From Ureaplasma sp. (lineage in GTDB: Bacteria > Bacillota_I > Bacilli_A > Mycoplasmatales > Mycoplasmoidaceae), in assembly GCA_020024695.1 (NCBI GenBank), contig JAHHTK010000003.1, positions 1 to 57,964 of the forward strand: a stretch of 57,964 bases of DNA, in the 5' to 3' direction. The position numbers and the translations under genes are program-made. Numbering within the stretch: the stretch's first letter is position 1; each line of letters starts with the position of its first letter. Below the pieces are notes generated by a model. It searched no databases. It was not told the origin of the DNA and saw only the letters and a program-made list of their open reading frames with translations. Below are positions 12,161 to 23,643 of the stretch, one piece after another.

Positions 12161-14506
12161 TTATTTTAATTTTAATTGGTAAGTATCTAACACTTGTAAA
12201 ACTTGTTGTTGAATACTATCAAGTTCTTTTGTTTCAAGGGCCTTGTTTGGATTATTGATAATTAATTCAATAATGTAAGCGGTGCCTTTATCATCTTGGT
12301 ATTTATCAATAATTTGGCAATTAATAATATATTCAATCTTGCTAATGTCACCTAAAACTTTTTGTAAGTTCACATCATAGTCTGCTAAGACATTAATGTT
12401 TCTAGTGATGTCATTGAAATTTGAGAAGGCTTGAACTTTTTCACTCTTTGGTTTAATGGCAAATAAAGTGTTTAAGTTTAAACTAATCGCAAAAACATCT
12501 TGACTTAACTTATAGTTCTTTAAGGTATTTTTGGTGATTTGACCAATATAACCAATAATCCGTTCATCATAGACAATACAGATGCTATTGTCACGATAAC
12601 AACCACTTAAATCCACATTGTATTTTAAGTTGTAGTCTTTTAATGGTGGTTTGTGAGCTAAGACTAATAAGTTATTAACTAAACTTAACGCACTATATAA
12701 ACTGTTAGTTAATTGGTTGCCACTTAATTTATCAACACTTCAGTTAGTGTCTAATAAAATAGTTAAGCAATCAAAACTTTGTTGTTTATTCACATAAAGT
12801 TTAGCAATTTCAAATCAGTTAACAGCTGGGTTTTTTGCCCGTTGGTTATAAGCTAAAACATTTAATAAACTATCAATTTTGTTAGTATTAAAACTAGCTT
12901 TTAAATTAGAACCTGGATTTTTTAAATCAAGAACATTTAATTGGTATCAGTTAAATAAATCGGCACTTTCATGACTGGTTAAGTTATAGGTTTTAGCATT
13001 ATAAAGACCGATGTCGACTAAATAGTTAGCAATCTTTTGATTTAAATCAAAGGCTGGGTTAACACTATTTTTAATACTAAAACTAATTGGTTGGACACTC
13101 ATGTCATTTAAATTAAAGCCAACTAATACATCTTCAGCAATGTCTTGCATATTATGAGAATCGGTTCTAATTGGACTAGAAGTGACACTTTTCTTAGTGA
13201 CCTTAAATCCATATTTGGTTAACACGTTACTGTATTGATCAAAGGTTAAGTTTGTACCTAAGAATTTATTGACTTGTTCTAGGGTTACATTGACTGTGTT
13301 CCCTTCGTTCATTTCACAAGTTGCTAATAAGTCTACGTTTTGTTTAGCAAAACCAAGGTTTAATCTGTCATCATAAACGGCTTGTTGACTATTAATAATC
13401 ATTGCATTGGTGTTTGGTTTCACAGCTAATAAACTATTTTGGTTATTTAATTTATTAGCTAAGACACCCCGACGGACAATATATGGGTCAGCATTGAAAC
13501 TTAATAAATAGATACTGTTAGCAGTGTCAGATACTAATGCTGGGTTCACTACTAAGTTCATGTATGAGACCACTGTATCTTTAGCATCTACGACGACTAA
13601 ATCACCCACATTAATCTTGACTGGTTTATTATCAACAGTTCATTCTAGTTCATGATCAATGTGTTTTAAAGTCAATGGTAAAGTCACTTTTTCAGCATCA
13701 AAAGCTAAATAAGGGACGGCAAATAAATAACTAAAATAACTTGCAAAATCACTAATGTTATCTTGAGTTTTAATTGCTCCATTTAAAAGCACGGTCTTTT
13801 GTTTTCACATTAAGTTTTGGTGGTTGGTGTTGAGTTTCATTAACCCAATTCCACCTACAATTTCAGTTTTTAAATAAACGTTGGTTTGTTTAATGTGAGG
13901 TAATTTTACATTATTTAATTGTGGATAGTCTAAGTTGAAATAAGCAGCTAAACTTTGTCCTAAATAATAGGCTCCATTTAAATCGTTTCTATTAGCTTGA
14001 ACAAAGACATCATACATTTCATCATCTAAACCTAAATAATCATAGATATTAGTGTTTAAATCAACATCATTGTTTAAGAAAATGACATTGTCTTTTTCAA
14101 ATTTCGATAAACAATCAGTGTGCGTATTGGTTAATTCATGGAATGCACAAATCATCCCATGACTATCAACCCCACGTAATGGTTTTGCTGCTAATGTTAA
14201 CCCATTAACCATGGTAGACCCAACATTTGCAACACAAACATATCTGTTAGCATACATGTGAGGAGCCCCACACACAATGGTTCGGACATCATTTTTAGTT
14301 TGAACGGTACAAACATTTAAGTGGTCAGAATTTGGGTGGGGGTGAAATTCTTTTACTAACCCAACACATAAATCATTCACTTGGTAGTGAACTCGAACAC
14401 CTTCTAATTCTTGCCCTAAGCAGTTAAGAGCGTCATTCATATTGTCACTATTTAAAATTTCAAAAGCTGGGTTAAGACCCATTAATCATTTTTTTGATAA
14501 AAGCAT
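12161..14506 (-). CDS. pheT: Phenylalanyl-tRNA synthetase beta subunit
   Basis: 781 residues, close to the family length near 800. The N-terminal tRNA-binding (EMAP/OB) domain is visible near residues 40-150 (HPHPNSDHLNVC, TIVCGAP, GVDSHGMICA). The C-terminal FDX-ACB anticodon-binding domain is seen in the last 90 residues (FNDITRNINVLADYD). With PheS it forms the alpha2-beta2 enzyme that charges tRNA-Phe. The start at 14506 has a textbook GGAGG site 6 bases upstream and sits 8 bases after the pheS stop. It is the last gene of a long minus-strand operon. Confidence 0.95.
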
Positions 14507-14514
14507 AACCCCTC

Positions 14515-15528
14515 CTAAAATTGTTGATTAAATTTAATGTTATTACTGTAAATATCACGGATGTCTTTAATGCCATAATATAACATCGCAATCCGATCAA
14601 TTCCGATACCTGCTGCTAACCCAACTTTGGATTTTGGTAAGCCTGAATTTTCAAACACATTTGGGTGTAACATTCCAGCTCCAAGCACTTCAATTCATCC
14701 CACATTTTTACAAGTAGGACAACCTTTGCCCTTACAGTTAGCACACGCAATATCTACTTCAAAACTTGGTTCAGTAAATGGGAACATACTTAAACGGTAA
14801 CGAGTTTTAGTATCTTGACCAAATAAATGACATAACAAACCATTAATTAAATATTTTAAGTTAGCTAAAGTTAAATCATCACGGACTCAAACAATATCCA
14901 CTTGCATAAATTGGTGACTGTGAGTCGCATCATCATCATCGTTCCGATATACGTTTCCAAAACTAATAATCCGAATATCTTCATCTTGATTATGGTCCAT
15001 GGCAATCGCACTGGTGACGGTACAGTGGGTTCTTAATAAATATTGATCATCAAGATAAAAACTATCTTGTGGATTTCTAGCTGGGTGAGATTCAGGAATA
15101 TTTAACCGCGTAAAGTTAAATTCACTATCCACAATTTCATTCCCTAACATGACTTGGAAATCAAATTGTTGAAAGTATTTCACAATCTTATCAGCAATGA
15201 TATTTAAAACATGACTGTGACCTAAGTTAATAGCTGGTGTAATGATGTGTGGGTTTAAAGTATTCACTTTATCAATACAGTCATTTTTGGTTTCTAATTG
15301 AATAGTGAAGGCTTCAAAAGATTGGTCTAAATAAGTTTTTACTTGGTTAATAAATTGACCAATTTCTTTCTTATCTTTGCCAGGGGCATTTTTTAAATCA
15401 TCATACATTGGTGAAATGTATTTTTTAGAGAAAATATTTTTATTTTCAATCGCTTTTTTGAGGTTCGTTTCATTAGCTAAACTAGCAATGAATTCGTCCA
15501 CTAATTCTTTGTAATTATTTAACAACAT
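14515..15528 (-). CDS. pheS: Phenylalanyl-tRNA synthetase alpha subunit
   Basis: 337 residues carrying the class II catalytic core: the segment around HPARNPQDSFYLDD, TVTSAIAMDHNQD, FGNVYRNDDDDATHSHQF, and near the C-terminus WIEVLGAGMLHPNVF and GLAAGIGIDRIAML (motif 3). I chose ATG at 15528 because AAAAGGATCG lies 7-8 bases before it and the overlap with the upstream gene is then 14 bp. An in-frame ATG at 15555 would add nine residues. A CxxC pair (ACANCKGKGCPTC) lies in an insertion before motif 3, a possible zinc site. Confidence 0.94.
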
Positions 15529-15913
15529 TTTGACGATCCTTTTCTTCTCATTCATTTAAAGATAAATTGATGGAAGCTTGATTTTCAAACTTATTTAAAT
15601 TCTTATGTTCTTTTTTGTATTTATTAAAATTTGAGAGGGTTTTAAAGACTTTGGTGGCATAACTATAAACACAAATATTGACTAATAAAATTAGGGCAAT
15701 AAAGTCACAAAACCCGTTGAGTAACCCAAAGGTTAAGGCTTGATAATAATCATGACTATCTTGAGCGTATTGGCTTGGTAACTTGGCTAATTCTACAGAT
15801 GATCAGGCAATTAAACCAATTAAAATCGCTAAGATAACTAACCCCGTAATAATTAAGACTAACCGAGTTTTAAAAGTGACGGGCTTTTTATTTTTATGAG
15901 TTTCGTAAGGCAT
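15515..15913 (-). CDS. Small two-helix membrane protein of unknown function
   Basis: 132 residues, starting MPYETHKNKKPV. Two hydrophobic helices lie near residues 15-37 and 58-82, followed by a charged, Lys/Asn-rich tail of about 50 residues that is probably cytoplasmic. It overlaps nadE by 20 bp at its start and pheS by 14 bp at its end, so it is translated within the operon. TGA encodes W twice. I do not recognise the family. Confidence 0.72.
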
Positions 15914-16652
15914 ATTTTCGGTAGGTTTCTAATTTAATTGCTTTTCGTTTATGGTTGGTTAAAGAGTGCCATTCCTTGGCTTTTTTGGCATCTTTAGTTG
16001 AAACTACTTCACCAAGAGCCATAGCATTTAGAGCACTATAAGTAACTCCTAAGTCTTTTTCATCGGTTTGATTTGGTAATAAATCAGCAGTTGGTTCTTT
16101 ATCAATGACCACTTGTGGCACATCAAGATAATCAGCTAAAGCATAAACATCAACTTTGGCTAGACCACCTAATAAGTTAAAGTCAACGGCACTATCCCCA
16201 AACTTCGTAAAATAACCTAAATAGTATTCAGTATAGTTTAATGATCCAATCACGATGGCTTTATTTTTAGCCGCCATTGCATATAAAAAGTTCATCCGAA
16301 TCCGTGACTTAATGTTTGCAAAAACCCGAGCACACGAAGTTTCTAACACTGATAAATTGGAATAAGCATCATAAATTGATGTTAAGTCAATGGCATCAAT
16401 GGGAACTTTATATTTTTCAATTAAGGCTTCAATTTCTTTCCGTGAGGTGGTGTGATCAATAATCAAGTTATAAGCATAAATGTTTTCAGCAGGTAACACT
16501 TTTGCTAAGATAGCTAAACTCACAGCACTATCAATCCCACCAGAAACTCCGATGACAACATTTTCAATTTTGTTTTTAGCTAAATAATTTTTTAATTCTT
16601 CACAAAGGTAGTCAAAATACTGCCCAATATCTTCAAATAACGTTTTTACCAT
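15894..16652 (-). CDS. nadE: NAD(+) synthetase (ammonia-dependent)
   Basis: 252 residues. The ATP-pyrophosphatase P-loop is seen as GVSGGIDSAVSLAI near residue 38. NYTEYYLGYFTKFGDSAVDFNLLGGLAKVDVYALA and EPTADLLPNQTDEKDLG are the NadE deamido-NAD binding and lid segments. It makes NAD from nicotinate adenine dinucleotide and ammonia. There is no glutaminase domain. ATG at 16652 has GAAGG upstream, overlapping the end of obg, whose stop is 4 bases away. An upstream TTG is less likely. Confidence 0.94.
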   Translation of the reverse strand: MVKTLFEDIGQYFDYLCEELKNYLAKNKIENVVIGVSGGIDSAVSLAILAKVLPAENIYAYNLIIDHTTSRKEIEALIEKYKVPIDAIDLTSIYDAYSNLSVLETSCARVFANIKSRIRMNFLYAMAAKNKAIVIGSLNYTEYYLGYFTKFGDSAVDFNLLGGLAKVDVYALADYLDVPQVVIDKEPTADLLPNQTDEKDLGVTYSALNAMALGEVVSTKDAKKAKEWHSLTNHKRKAIKLETYRKYALRNS

Positions 16653-16656
16653 AATA

Positions 16657-17961
16657 TTAACCTTCAAATTCTAATTCATTTCCATAGACCCAAATGGTGT
16701 CTCCATTGGCAACACCATTGTCTCTTAACACGGTGTTGAATTCAATTGAGTTTAACTTTTGGTTAAACCGAATCATATTGTCTTGGGTTTTTAAGGGAAT
16801 CTTATGTGCTCAATAAGCAATGTAAGGAGAAGTCACTTCTCAAACTCCTTCACTAACTGGAGTAACTGTAATGGTGTGGTCTAATTCATCACCATAATAA
16901 GGGGTACAGTCAGCAATGGATTTATCATATTGAGGAATTGCATATTCAGGGTGATCAAACATTTCTTTGGCATAGACTTCTTCAATCCGTTTCATTAATG
17001 GTTTGATGCCAGTCCCTTCATTAGCACTAATTGGTCATAATTTCTTACGTTTTAAATGTTGTTTTAATAATTCAAAGTTTGCTTGAGCCCCTTCTGTATC
17101 CATTTTATTAGCAACTAAAATCATTTTCTTATCTAATAAATGGCTGGAGTATTTGGCTAATTCAGCTTCAATAATGTCATAAGCTAAGACAGGGTCAGGA
17201 TTATCAAGTGGGTCCATACTAATAATATGAACTAAGACCTTACATCTTTGAATATGTTTTAAGAATTCATGGCCTAACCCTTTACCATCACTTGCTCCTT
17301 CAATTAAACCAGGAATGTCAGCAATGATTAAGCGGTTTTGCTTGTCTTCACCATAAATATAAGCTCCTAAAATCGGGATTAAAGTGGTGAAATGGTAAGC
17401 CGCCACCTTTGGTTTAGCAGCCGTAACTTTACTAATAAAGGTTGATTTTCCAGCACTTGGAAGACCAACTAAGCCGACATCGGCTAATTGTTTTAATTCA
17501 AGAATTACATCCACTTGTTGGCCTAAGTCACCTAATTCGTATAAGGTTGGAGCTTTATTTAATTGGTTTTTAAAAGAAGCATTGCCTTTACCACCCCGTC
17601 CTCCTTGGGCGATTAAATATGGTTTTTCAGGAATTACAATATCAGCTAATTGAAGGCCAGTTTTTTCATCAGTTACAATGGTTCCTAGAGGAACTTTAAT
17701 ATAAGTATCTTTTGCAGCCTTACCATATAAGTTTTTAATGTCGCCATCTTCACCATTAGCAGCCCGAATGTTTTTAGAATAACGAAGGGGTTCTAAACTG
17801 GTTTCATTAACATCACCAACAAAATAAATGGACCCACCGTTACCACCGTTACCACCAGCTGGACCACCTAACGGTACATGGGTTTCACGCCGTCAAGCTA
17901 ACTTTCCATTGCCACCGTTCCCAGCTTGTAAATGTAAATTTGTTTTATCTACAAAAGCCAT
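16657..17961 (-). CDS. obg: Obg family GTPase
   Basis: 434 residues, the usual Obg length. The glycine-rich Obg fold is at the N-terminus (LQAGNGGNGK, GGPAGGNGGNGGS). The G domain starts near residue 150 with G1 GLPSAGKST, G3 DIPGLIEGAS and G4 NKMD. The C-terminal OCT domain ends in the characteristic YGNELEFEG. It is an essential GTPase linked to 50S ribosome assembly. The start has AAAAGGATT upstream and begins 1 base after the preceding gene's stop. Confidence 0.96.
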
Positions 17962-17962
17962 A

Positions 17963-18748
17963 TTAATCCTTTTCAAAAGTAATTGATTTCTTTTTATTTG
18001 CTTTATATTTTTCGTAGTTCTTGATATATTGACCTTGGTCTACTTTAGCTTCTCTTTTATTTGATTTTAATAAGGCTTCATAATAATATTCGCCTAATTT
18101 GGTTCTAGCTAATAAAGCATTAACAATTTGCACCATGACAAATAAAAATACTAATAAACTGGTTACTAAACTAATAATCACCACGATATAACTTCACCAA
18201 TTGTTATAGTTTAGCAAACCACACACATTTAAAACAAACATGGTGACCCAGACAGCCACTACCATTGGATAAGCATCATAAAAGAACCATTTTGTAAAAA
18301 AGATGCCTAATTGCAAAAATAAAATGCTAATTAATAAATCGGCAACCATAATCACGAAAAACCGTCAGTTAGCGATAATTCCAACACCCCAACCACTCAT
18401 TCCATAACTGTTCGCTGCTTGGTTTAACACAGTCATGGCAGCATTTTGATTGATTCCGTTTTTAGCAAAGAAATCTCCCATATTGGTAGTTCAAATGGCC
18501 ATACTTTTTCAAGTTTCGCCATTATTAAATGGGGCCACGGTATTTAATTGAGCTTGAAAATTATTTAACGCAAACCCACACCCATAACCGACTAACCAGT
18601 TTTGGTGTAGGGCATTAAATTGACCTCAAAGAACTCAAAAGACAATCATTGGCACCACCACAAACAAAGCGATAAATAAAAACTTCGCTAATTTGTTGCT
18701 GGAAGCATGTAATGATTGATTTAAGGTAAATGGATTACGCTGACTCAT
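17963..18748 (-). CDS. Four-helix membrane protein of unknown function
   Basis: 261 residues, ATG at 18748. Hydrophobic segments lie near residues 22-44, 135-160, 168-188 and 195-222. A loop of about 90 residues rich in N, G, Q and W separates helices 1 and 2. The tail is strongly basic (KSNKREAKVDQGQY, KYKANKKK) and probably cytoplasmic. Both TGG and TGA encode W. Direct junction with obg implies co-transcription. No family is recognised. Confidence 0.72.
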
Positions 18749-18806
18749 ATGTATATTTTACAATTGTTACCATGAAATTATAACCAAGTTGGTTGCCAAA
18801 CAAGGA

Positions 18807-19778
18807 TTAATTTGAATTTTTTAAAGCATAATCATAAATTTCTTTTTTAATATCGTGTCATTTTCCAGTACGTAACATTTCAATTTCATACTTATATAAA
18901 GGGACACTATATTCTTTTTCAGTTTGGATTCCTTTAACCATTGTTGGGACACTAAATGTATAATATGGGGTTTCTAAAATTTTAGGAATGTTGTTCAACA
19001 TTGGATGATAAGCCACTTTTAAAAGGGTTTCAAATCCAATATAACCATAGCCTAAATTTTCATGACGGTCTTTATGACTGCCTAATGGATTCTTAGAATC
19101 ATTTAAGTGAATTACTTTGACTTTATCAATCCCAATTTTGGTATTTAAACTATCTAAATAGTCATCAAAATCAGCAATTGCATAACCTTCATCGTTAATG
19201 TGACAAGTGTCTAAACAGATCCCGATATTAGCTTGTTTGTAAATGTGGTGCACAATGTAAGCCATTTGGTCTAAATCCACATTGACTTCATTGCCCTTAC
19301 CAGCCATGGTTTCTAAACAAATAACGACATCAGTGTCTATGTTATCAAGAACTGAATTTAAGCCATCAACTACTTCATCAAGGCCTGTTTGTAAGTCTTG
19401 ATCTAAGCGACTGCCAGGGTGTAAGACAATGTATTTGGCTCCAATGGCTTGGGTCCGTTGAATTTCTTCACTTAAAAAATCACGTGCTAATTTTCTAGTT
19501 AATGGTTTCGCAGAACACAAATTAATAATGTAAGGAGCATGAACAATAACATTTTCTAACCCAATATGATTTTGAGCTAATAATTCTTTCCCAGCCTCAA
19601 TATTAAGTCTTTCTATTTCAATCCGTTTGGTATTTTGAGGAGCTCCTGTATAGATCATCAATGCATTGGCATCATAACTTAAGGCTTCTTGGACACTACC
19701 AAGAAAATAAGCGTCAGCTTTTAAACTAACGTGAGAACCAATAATAAGGTTGTAATTCTTTGGAATTTCAAATGACAT
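18807..19778 (-). CDS. nfo: Endonuclease IV (AP endonuclease)
   Basis: 323 residues, slightly longer than the usual 280-300. Family motifs in order: IGSHVS, VIVHAPYIINL, YIVLHPGS, CLETMAGKGNEV, GICLDTCHINDEGY, VIHLNDSKNPLGSHKDRHENLGYGYIG and ILETPYY. They supply the three-zinc site ligands (His, Glu, Asp). The enzyme cuts DNA 5' of abasic sites in base excision repair. The gene is divergent from rpoD and is the likely first gene of the minus-strand unit ending at pheT. The last 13 residues follow a TGA-encoded W. Confidence 0.96.
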
Positions 19779-19866
19779 ATTATACCTTTCACTGATATTA
19801 TGATAAAATTATATTTTATACTGTTATTTTTTTTCTTGTACGAAAAGATGAAATTTTAGGAGTAAT

Positions 19867-21699
19867 ATGGCTGATAAAAAAATCAACAAGACTACAAAAA
19901 AAGTTGTTGAAGACACCAATAACACAAAAGCACTCTCAGCTGAAATTGATGCAGCAGCTGAAAAGTCACCAAAACAAGCCAAAAAAGTATCCATTATTCT
20001 TGGAAACCAACCAACTAAAGCAACTAAAAACGCAACCATTTCTCCTGATGAAGTAGACGTGGCCGCAGCTTTAGGGTTAAAAACTAAGAATACAAAAAAT
20101 AATGCGAACGGTTACCTTTTATCTTTCACTGAAGAATGATTGAAGATTTGAGAAGAATTAAGTCCTGACCACATGGTCTTAGAAGTAAGTGGAAATAAAA
20201 ATAACTTGTGTAATCCCGATGCTGTTTTAACAGACATGATTGAAGAATTTAAACCTCGTAGTATGCGAAGAGTTAAAACTATTCCGTCCCGAATTGTTCG
20301 TGAACGTTTTAATTTCTTTGATATCACAGAAGACCAATATCAAGAAATCGTTGATTACTTAAAAGAATATAACATTAAAGTCAGCGACAACGTTGAAGAA
20401 GATGAAGTTGTCGTTAATAACTTTAAGCGTGATCATGGTGACTATGGTATCTATGACACCAAAGCAACTAAATTACCTTCTGGTGGTAAAGGGGCCACTA
20501 GTTTAGGGTTACCAAAAGCTAATATTGGAAGTTTTTTCTCTAGTTTAGCTTTCTCTAAATCTTTAAAACAAAATGACGAATTTGCTTTAAACAAAAAATA
20601 TCAAGAAGCTAAAACCGATGAAGAACGTCAAGCTGTGGCTGACCAATTCTTTAGTTCAAACATTCGTTTAGTTGTCTCCATTGCTAAAAAATACTTAGGC
20701 CGTGGTTTATCACTTGAAGATATGATTCAAGAAGGTTCGGCTGGGTTAATGAAAGCAATTTCTAAATACGATTACCGTCAAGGGAACAAATTCTCTACCT
20801 ATGCTACTTGATGAATTCGTCAAGCTATTACTAGAGGGATTGCTGACCAAAGTCGGGTTGTGCGTTTACCTGTTCATGTCGATGATACAATTCGTCAAAT
20901 TCACCGTGTTGAAAATGAATTACGTACAATGTTAGGTCGTGATCCATCTAATGATGAAATTGCCGAACGTTTAGCTGATGTCGCTGCTGGTAAAGATGAC
21001 GGAGCCCCACGTGCTCAACGTAAAAAGACTAAATCTGCTAAAGAAATTGCTAAACTTAAAGGTTATTCCATTGAACCAGTTAGTTTAGACAAACCTGTTG
21101 GTCATGATGAAGAAAGTCAATTTGTAGACTTTGTTCAAGATGCTGACATTGAAAGTCCAGAACAATTTGCTACTGGCCAATTTTTACGTGAAAAAATTGA
21201 TGAAATTATTGACAAGGTCCTTGACCCAAGAGAAGCTACTGTGATTCGTTTAAGAAAAGGATTAGGCTCAGTTGGTCAAGATTTCACCTTCAAAAAATTA
21301 CACGAAGACACCAAGAAAATCAAAGTTGATTTCTTTGGGAGTTTACCAAAAGAATTACGTGCTAACTATGAAGATGATGACGAAGAAGATTGTCCATTAA
21401 AACAAGCTCCAGTGATTTATGTTCCAAACACTGCTAAATCTAAATTATCATCAACTATTTGAGCACCTAAAAATGTGAAATATGAAGTCGGAACTGAAAT
21501 TCATATTTTCAAAGTCAATGGTTCTAAAAAGAAAAATAAAACCAAAGACGAAATTACCCTTGACGCAATTGCTGAAGAAATGGGCATTACCCGTGAACGA
21601 GTCCGTCAAATTGAAGTGACTGCTCTTAAGAAATTAAGAAAAGAAGCTGAAGTTGAACGTCTCCACTTATTTTTAAATAAAGATGCCACAGGTGATTAA
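19867..21699 (+). CDS. rpoD: RNA polymerase primary sigma factor (sigma-70/A)
   Basis: 610 residues, with AGGAG 5 bases before ATG. A Lys/Ala-rich N-terminus is followed by region 2 near residues 258-318 (LVVSIAKKYLGRGLSLEDMI, KFSTYATWWIRQAI), region 3 (RLPVHVDDTIRQ, EPVSLDKPVG) and region 4. Region 4 is split: REATVIRLRKGLG ends near residue 467, and the helix-turn-helix TLDAIAEEMGITRERVRQIE begins only near 564, against some 10 residues in ordinary sigma-A proteins. The intervening ~95 residues are acidic and basic by turns (EDDDEEDC, KKKNKTKDE). It directs RNA polymerase to promoters. The trmK start overlaps the gene end by 17 bp. Confidence 0.95.
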
Positions 21700-22357
21700 A
21701 TTAAGCCCTCGCTTACAAAAAATTGCAGACTTGATAAAACCATGTGACCATCTACTTGATGTGGGATGCGATCATGGTTATTTATCAATCTTCTTGGTTT
21801 TAAATCAACAAGCAAAGCATGTCTTAAATTTAGATATTAACCAAGAACCATTGCAATCAGCGAAGAACAATGCAATTGCTTACCAAGTTGACCAATTGAT
21901 TGATTGTCAACTAAATAACGGCTTAGCTAATTTAGAATTAGACTATGTTCCCGACTATGTAACTATTTCAGGGATGGGTGGAGTGTTAATTTCTCTAATT
22001 CTAGAACACAGTAGCATTTGTCCTCACCAATATGTGTTACAACCTAATAATAATGTAGAAAAACTAAGACAATGGTTATTTGAAAACCAATATCAAATTG
22101 TTAATGAAGAAATTGTCTTTGACCACCAAATTGGTTATTGTATCCTACAGGTAATTAAAACTGATCATCCTGTTTGTTATGACTTAACTGACCTTTATAT
22201 TGGACCCAGTTTAAGATTTAAAAGTCATGAGAGCCAAGTAATTAAGTATTACCAACAAAAATATCACCAATTAAGTAAAATTCCAGCGAATTTTATTAAC
22301 CCTGAAAAAGCGAATTTTTTAACAACTGTGAAGGAGTTTTTACATGTTAAAGATTAA
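21683..22357 (+). CDS. trmK: tRNA (adenine-N1)-methyltransferase, TrmK type
   Basis: 224 residues. SAM-binding motif LLDVGCDHGYLSIFL near residue 25, then LNLDINQEPLQSAKNNA and TISGMGGVLISLIL, the TrmK signature. A C-terminal helical tail (ESQVIKYYQQKYHQL) is typical. It methylates A22 of tRNAs. It sits between rpoD and a Nif3 gene, an order conserved in many Firmicutes and mollicutes, and overlaps both neighbours, so it is expected to share the rpoD transcript. Confidence 0.92.
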   Translation: MPQVIKLSPRLQKIADLIKPCDHLLDVGCDHGYLSIFLVLNQQAKHVLNLDINQEPLQSAKNNAIAYQVDQLIDCQLNNGLANLELDYVPDYVTISGMGGVLISLILEHSSICPHQYVLQPNNNVEKLRQWLFENQYQIVNEEIVFDHQIGYCILQVIKTDHPVCYDLTDLYIGPSLRFKSHESQVIKYYQQKYHQLSKIPANFINPEKANFLTTVKEFLHVKD

Positions 22358-23117
22358 TGACATTGCTGACTTTTTCTTCAGCAAATTTCCAGTACAAAGT
22401 CAAGAAGAATGAGACAACTCAGGTTTGTTTTATAACTTCTTTAATTTCAATTGCAATGGGGTCGTTGTTGGATTAGATTTAACTCAAGATTTAATTCAAA
22501 CAGCCCTTGATCATAATGCTAACTTTATTATTACCCACCATCCCATCTATTTAAATGACACGAAGACACCAATTCATCCTGACAAGCGTCATTTAATGGA
22601 ATTATTACAAGATAATAAGTTAGTGCATTTATGTATGCACACATGCTTTGATAAGGCCTTAGATGGCACCACTTATCAATTAATTAAGTATTTACCAAAC
22701 GTTCAAACAGCTACTCCAGCACCAGATTCACCATATGTTTATCATCTTAGTTTTACTAACCCTATCAAATTAATTGATTTAGTCAAACACTTAAACTACC
22801 ACGACATTAGTCAACAACCACTAGTTTATGATGCTTATTTCCAAGATAAAGAAATCAAGACCTTAGCTTTATGTGCTGGTTCAGGTGGCTTTTATGTCCA
22901 CGATGCTATCAATAATCCCAATATTGATGCTTATATGTGTGGGGATATTAAATGACATGATTGATTAGATGCTTGAGATAATGACTTCCCGATGATTGAC
23001 ATTAATCATGCCACTGAAGCCATCTTTATTGAATACATTAGTGACTTATTACAAAAAAACTTTAACCTTGAACCAGTTAAAGTTTATCCAAAATTAAGAT
23101 TAACAAGTGTTAATTAA
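22344..23117 (+). CDS. Nif3/YqfO family metal-binding protein
   Basis: 257 residues. ATG at 22344 has AAGGAG upstream and overlaps trmK by 14 bp. Family motifs: EEWDNSGL near residue 22, VVVGLDLTQDLIQ, FIITHHPI, LCMHTCFD, CAGSGG, and the C-terminal MCGDIKWHD...INHATEA. They provide the histidines and Asp/Glu of the bimetal site. The family is annotated as GTP cyclohydrolase 1 type 2/NIF3, but its physiological substrate is unsettled. The final codons and stop lie in a palindrome shared with the convergent nfu gene. Confidence 0.9.
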
Positions 23118-23361
23118 CAATCAAGTTTAAATTGATTTTAGGATCAATTTCATCTCTTAATAAATTCTTGAGCCCACTTTCATAAGTGATGTCAATGGCA
23201 CTACAACCAACGCAGGCTCCTAATAACCGAATGGTGACCACATTGTTTTCATAACCAATGAATTCTAAATCACCACCATCTTGGTTAATATAGATTCTTA
23301 AAGTATCAATGAGTTCTTTAATCTCATTGATTTTTTCTTGTTCATTTTTAAATTTCATCAT
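23110..23361 (-). CDS. NifU C-terminal-domain (Nfu-type) Fe-S scaffold
   Basis: 83 residues, the whole length of a lone NifU C-terminal domain. INQDGGDLEFIGYENNVVTI is followed by LLGACVGCSAIDITYESGL, with the CxxC pair that binds a bridging Fe-S cluster between subunits. It would donate or hold clusters for apoproteins. The start could be either of two adjacent ATGs, and no clear ribosome site is seen, so it is probably coupled to the gene 3 bases upstream. It converges on nif3 with an 8-bp overlap. Confidence 0.9.
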   Translation of the reverse strand: MMKFKNEQEKINEIKELIDTLRIYINQDGGDLEFIGYENNVVTIRLLGACVGCSAIDITYESGLKNLLRDEIDPKINLNLIVN

Positions 23362-23364
23362 AGT

Positions 23365-23643
23365 TTAAGACAACAATTGTAGTTTCTTGTTATAAGAAAT
23401 ATTTGTAATAGAAACTACAATTCCTTCATATTTATCAATAATAAAATAAAGACCAGTGCGGGTATCAATTGCATAGTAACAATATTGGTCGTCTTCGAAA
23501 TCATATTGACTTTTAGCAAAGATTTTTCTTAATTTGCAAATTAAATCAACTTCGTCAAGGCCCCGACATTCTTTAATCCGTTGGGCGGCTCTAGCTAAAG
23601 CGTGGTTGGTGAATTCAATGTTATTAGGACTATAGTAACTCAT
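23365..23643 (-). CDS. Small hypothetical protein between udk and nfu
   Basis: 92 residues. The N-terminal pattern FTNHALARAAQRIKE followed by three or four strands (QYCYYAIDTRTGLYFIIDK, GIVVSITNISYN) recalls small single-domain proteins of the DUF4258/RelE-like type, but I cannot assign it. It overlaps udk by 14 bp at the start and is 3 bp from nfu, so it is co-expressed. No toxin or antitoxin partner is evident. Confidence 0.7.
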   Translation of the reverse strand: MSYYSPNNIEFTNHALARAAQRIKECRGLDEVDLICKLRKIFAKSQYDFEDDQYCYYAIDTRTGLYFIIDKYEGIVVSITNISYNKKLQLLS

